A DNA stretch of 64,000 nt from Melanopsichium pennsylvanicum (Eukaryota > Basidiomycota > Ustilaginomycetes > Ustilaginales), in contig OAPG01000001.1 in the NCBI GenBank assembly GCA_900208305.1, forward strand, positions 1,488,001 through 1,552,000, given 5' to 3'. The translations under genes and the position numbers were made by a program. The notes beneath the pieces are model-generated. The model was not told the DNA's origin and searched no databases. It saw only the letters and a list, made by a program, of their open reading frames with translations. The stretch's first letter is position 1; each line of letters starts with the position of its first letter. Below, in pieces: positions 60,800 through 64,000 of the stretch.

Positions 60800-61615
60800 T
60801 TAAGCTGACTTGTGATCATACTTCATACCATCCAACCCCAACAACTGATTCTCGCTCCTCCTGATCCAAGTTTCAGTCACCAACATCAACCCTACCACTG
60901 CTGGAGTAAAACTGAACCAGCCCGCATTTGAAAAGTTACCCGCACCAAAGATCAACAAAGGCATAGGACACGATGCTACAAAGATGAACCAGAGATACAA
61001 CAATCTTGGGTTGCTTACACTGTCGTACAGTGCTCTTGAATCCGAGTAGGTAGGTTCGACTTTATCTGCACGTTCGTTCAAGTTGATCTTGTTACCCGTG
61101 GTGATTCGAAGGTCGGAGAGGGTGCTAATGAGGTATGTGGGGGCAGTGCCAAAAGGGTGACTACGGTAAAAGGCGGGATTGCGTCGAGTGAGTTTGCTAA
61201 TGAGGTTGTCATGACCCATGAGACTCAACAATTCGAATGCGGCGAGGTACAAAAGGTAACCTTGGATACCGAAGAAGATCATGTAGATGGGAAAAGCAGG
61301 AAGATAAGTGAGGTGATCCTCGGTGCCGATTACGTGAACTCCGTGGTGGAAGAGGGTAAGATGGTTTTCGGGATGCGTGCCATCGATATAGCTCGGGATT
61401 GGGGTGAGGTAGAGGACGAACACGAGCGTGACCATGAAGAGGAGAGCAGCTCGGTAGAAGTAGTTGGAAGCATCGTTTTGAGATTTCAACTCTTTGAGTA
61501 GTTTTTCTTGCTCTTCGGTAGGGATGGGATCGGCGAGATCGTCATACTTGTCGAGCGTTTCGCTGTGATGACCCTTTGCGCGGGATTGGACTGTTGTGGA
61601 TGGTGATGAAGCCAT
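60800..61615 (-). CDS. Multi-span membrane protein of unknown function
   Basis: 271 aa, no intron. After a cytosolic-looking N-terminus (DKYDDLADPIPTEEQEKLLKELKSQND) there are about four hydrophobic spans: AALLFMVTLVFVLYLTPIP, PAFPIYMIFFGIQGYLLYLAAFELL, LLYLWFIFVASCPMPLLIFGA and FTPAVVGLMLVTETWI. The segment between spans 2 and 3 contains HPFGTAPTYLISTLSDLRI. Length and layout suggest an endomembrane protein, but I do not recognise the family. The Met at 61615 was chosen; a longer frame upstream runs into a Pro/Ser translation of the CCCCCCTT repeat and is not credible. Confidence 0.7.
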   Translation of the reverse strand: MASSPSTTVQSRAKGHHSETLDKYDDLADPIPTEEQEKLLKELKSQNDASNYFYRAALLFMVTLVFVLYLTPIPSYIDGTHPENHLTLFHHGVHVIGTEDHLTYLPAFPIYMIFFGIQGYLLYLAAFELLSLMGHDNLISKLTRRNPAFYRSHPFGTAPTYLISTLSDLRITTGNKINLNERADKVEPTYSDSRALYDSVSNPRLLYLWFIFVASCPMPLLIFGAGNFSNAGWFSFTPAVVGLMLVTETWIRRSENQLLGLDGMKYDHKSA

Positions 61616-62202
61616 GATAGAGGCTTGCGAAAAACCAAATAGGCTGATCTTAAACACGGTAAGTGGTGATGGTAAGGGGGGAAGGGGGGAAGGGGGGAAG
61701 GGGGGAAGGGGGGAAGGGAACTCAAGCATCTTAGTCTGTAACACTCAGAATCTTGCGTGTTGTTGTTTTCGGCCCAACCGACTCTGATGAATTTGCGATT
61801 TCGGCAATTGCGTTCTGTAAGTACGCGTCACGATGCTCAGAAAGGCAGTCAGAAAAAGTTGGTTCGAAATGAGGCGTTGCGAATAATAATGTATCATTTG
61901 GAACCACACCGCAGCATCGGTACTCTATCTTCGTGTGCACATTTCGATTCTTCTCAACCGCTCTTGACCCTCAACCCATATATCGGAAAAGCCTCGGAAA
62001 ACACACGGTCATCCAACATTCTTAGTTGTTAAACTGCTTCACTTGCTATTCTCTCTTCCTCATCACCATCACTCTGTGATCAATCCTGACCGCCGCCCTT
62101 TCTGCGCTCAAGAATCACTTCTGTTCGGCACCTCTTCGGTCGAAGACACAATCCTTTGAATCAAAATTTAGCATCGCATCTCTTGAATTACGCCCACTAA
62201 TC
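61616..62202. other. Divergent promoter with G-rich minisatellite
   Basis: 587 bp between the membrane protein gene and MED6. It contains the G-rich repeat at 61676-61718 described separately. Confidence 0.5.
61676..61718 (+). repeat. GGGGGGAA minisatellite (G-quadruplex-prone)
   Basis: Five runs of six G separated by AA, then GGG, on the plus strand; on the coding strand of the 60800 gene it is a CCCCCCTT polypyrimidine tract 60-100 bp upstream of the ATG. Confidence 0.85.
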
Positions 62203-63302
62203 ATGTCCGCTGCTCCCCTCGCAGGCTCTGCCTCTGAAGCACCATCCAACCTTCTTCATGTTCAATTCAAGAATCCTGAATACCTCTCTTTCCTAACTCA
62301 TCTACATACAACGGGACAGTTGCCCCCATCATCCAACACATCATCTGCACCATTCGACCCCGCGCATCCATTAAACGAACAAAATGTGATGGGATACTTT
62401 GCAACCAGCCCTTTTTTCGATCGCCGTAGCAACAACGAACAGATTCGTATGCAAAACATCGCCAATGGTTTGCAAAACATTACGGGTGGCATGGGTGCAA
62501 AACAGGAAGAGCAAGAATTGAAAAGGTTTACAGGTTTGGAGTTTGTTTTGGTCCATGCAAGAAGTCCAAGTTGTTTCGTCGTTCAGAAGCGTTGGAGAAC
62601 GTCTCCCACAGAAAGTAAGTCAAGCAACCATCTCTTCTCCACCGCCATGGCTTATTAAAAAAAAGAAAAAAAAGAAACATAAAGGAACTTTTTACTCAAA
62701 ATAAATTTTTCTATGTGCAATGTACAATGGTGGGATGTCCATCAACAGCAACTCCATTGGCAGCGTACTATATTATCAACGACTCCATCTATCAAGCTCC
62801 AGATCTTTACTCTATTCTAGCTACTCGTTTGGTAAGCCAGTCTCTAATTCCGTACCACAGAGCTGTCTCTCTTTCCCTCTTCTTTTTTTTTTTTTCTCTC
62901 TTTTCTTTTCTTTCTGTCTTTTGTGTGAATACTGACGCTTTCAATCGGTATCTTATTTTCTGGGCTGCGTATCATTTGAATATATAGCAATCAACGGTAT
63001 ACGGTCTCAGAACTTCACTTTCGGCACAACGTGGTGCTAAACCCTCTTTCGATCCAAGACGTGGTCATCACGGTCGATTCATCATTCCCGATCCTACCAC
63101 TTCTGTCACATCTGGGAAGAAATCAACAATTACAAGAAAGGTTGGTAAACACGACACTCAATTTTCCTCTTGCTCCTCCGATGATGATGATGATGATGAA
63201 ATTCCGAATCGGGAAGATCAAAAAGGAATGCAGTCGGAACAGGACATTTCAGTTGCACAACAACAAAACTCGGTTGCAACAAAAAGAGTTCGCCGATTTT
63301 GA
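62203..63302 (+). CDS. MED6: Mediator subunit MED6
   Basis: Three exons, 62203-62614, 62749-62831 and 62988-63302, with GTAAGT..ACAG and GTAAGC..ATAG introns; 269 aa. Exon 1 encodes the MED6 signature (VQFKNPEYLSFL, LNEQNVMGYFATSPFFDRRSNNEQIRMQ, GLEFVLVHARSPSCFVVQKRWRTSPTE). Exon 2 encodes TPLAAYYIINDSIYQAPDLYSILATRL, the second conserved block. Exon 3 gives a diverged tail with GHHGRF, a poly-Asp run (SSDDDDDDE) and a basic end (KRVRRF). MED6 joins the head and middle modules of Mediator and is essential for regulated RNA polymerase II transcription. Retention of intron 1 would end the protein after SKSSNHLF, before the second block. Confidence 0.92.
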
Positions 63303-64000
63303 TATTCAATCCATCAACCTCGATAAACCATATTAACAATACCTACAACAAAAAGAAACTCCCCCACAATTACACTATACTCTACTCATTTTTTTGATAC
63401 CCTTCCTTTCCTCACATATACAAGCTGAACACACTTCTCGGGCAAACTTGTCAGAATCCTTCCTTGGGGAGGTTACTGCTCACAACTCTCTTTGCATCAA
63501 ATCACAGTATACCCCGCCAACCCGCATTTCAATCCATGTGTGTGTGGGGCTTTTTCAACCATTCCCAGACTACACTCTTGTTTCCAAAGTGCGTGAATTC
63601 CGACACAGAACGACAGGATGAGGCTTGTCCAACCCGTTCACTTCACACGCGACATGTTCACCGTTGCCGCGCGTGGATTCATTTCAGAATGCGATGGATT
63701 TGTGTGTGTATATATATATATATATATATTGATGGTTGAGAAACGAGAAGAAAACAAGAACGAGAACAACGAAACAGGATGGTAAACAGGTGTTCGTGTG
63801 TCTCTGTTGCGAGTAACGTTGTTAGGGAATGTACGTGTCCGTTCGTGTCTCCACAGACAGAGGAAAAGATCCTTGGAAGATTTGGGTAATGCGAGAGTAC
63901 CTTCGAACGGACCTCCCCACATCATCCTGGACTATACTGCATGCACAGAGGTGATGTTGAGTCGGATCCGCACGGCGGGTGTAGGGATGTGTGTGATGTC
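63303..64000. other. Right-edge region
   Basis: About 700 bp. Contains a TA dinucleotide repeat near 63708-63729. From 64000 leftward the minus strand is open for 22 codons to a TAG at 63932-63934; this could be the C-terminus of a gene lying beyond the edge, but is too short to call. Confidence 0.4.

Noticed and set aside
63932..64000. 22 open codons on the minus strand at the right edge
   Set aside because: Could be the end of a gene outside the window, but an open run of this length is common by chance.
1..64000. CRISPR arrays, bacterial operons, rRNA genes
   Set aside because: None seen; the window is eukaryotic nuclear DNA with one tRNA gene.

Overview
The window looks like a chromosome segment of a plant-pathogenic smut fungus (Ustilaginaceae; genus not determined). 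The evidence is compact eukaryotic genes with no or few short introns, GT..AG introns with CTGAC-like branch sites, fungal housekeeping orthologues, a small Ustilago Hmp1-like protein, and basidiomycete-type LTR retrotransposons. Species assignment needs a database search.

Left part (1-43.7 kb), ordinary gene-dense DNA. From left to right: the 3' part of a secreted, probably GPI-anchored alpha/beta hydrolase; a phocein (MOB4) protein; a decayed solo LTR followed by an intron-containing tRNA-Ala(UGC); a tandem pair of paralogous Gag-like double zinc-knuckle proteins; a Ser/Pro-rich protein; a JMJD7-like JmjC protein; a CRAL-TRIO (Sec14-like) lipid-transfer protein; a fused HIT-CobW protein; Hmp1 (CsbD-like); a four-exon DUF202 membrane protein; Bbc1; a tail-anchored FHA protein; TAF13; RPAP1; NDUFS4; proteasome beta3 (Pup3); and the Msp1 AAA extractase.

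Central part (43.76-56.30 kb), a nest of two young LTR retrotransposons, both on the minus strand. A Ty1/copia element (LTRs 43759-44011 and 56043-56295, TSD TTGTG) is interrupted in pol by a complete Ty3/gypsy chromovirus (LTRs 46861-47290 and 54068-54497, TSD CTGTG). The copia pol also carries an in-frame stop right after the integrase catalytic Glu. The gypsy element keeps open gag and pol frames, joined by a textbook -1 frameshift signal. Between its chromodomain and 3' LTR lies a four-exon gene on the opposite strand, with its own TATA-like box, a Cys-rich putative zinc-binding motif and a helical C-terminus. This antisense spliced accessory gene is the most unusual item in the window.

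Right part (56.3-64 kb): a seven-transmembrane protein with a long third cytoplasmic loop, a small multi-span membrane protein with a G-quadruplex-prone repeat upstream, and the three-exon MED6 gene. Several housekeeping genes act in RNA polymerase II transcription (TAF13, RPAP1, MED6) or mitochondria (NDUFS4, Msp1), but nothing suggests a functional gene cluster.
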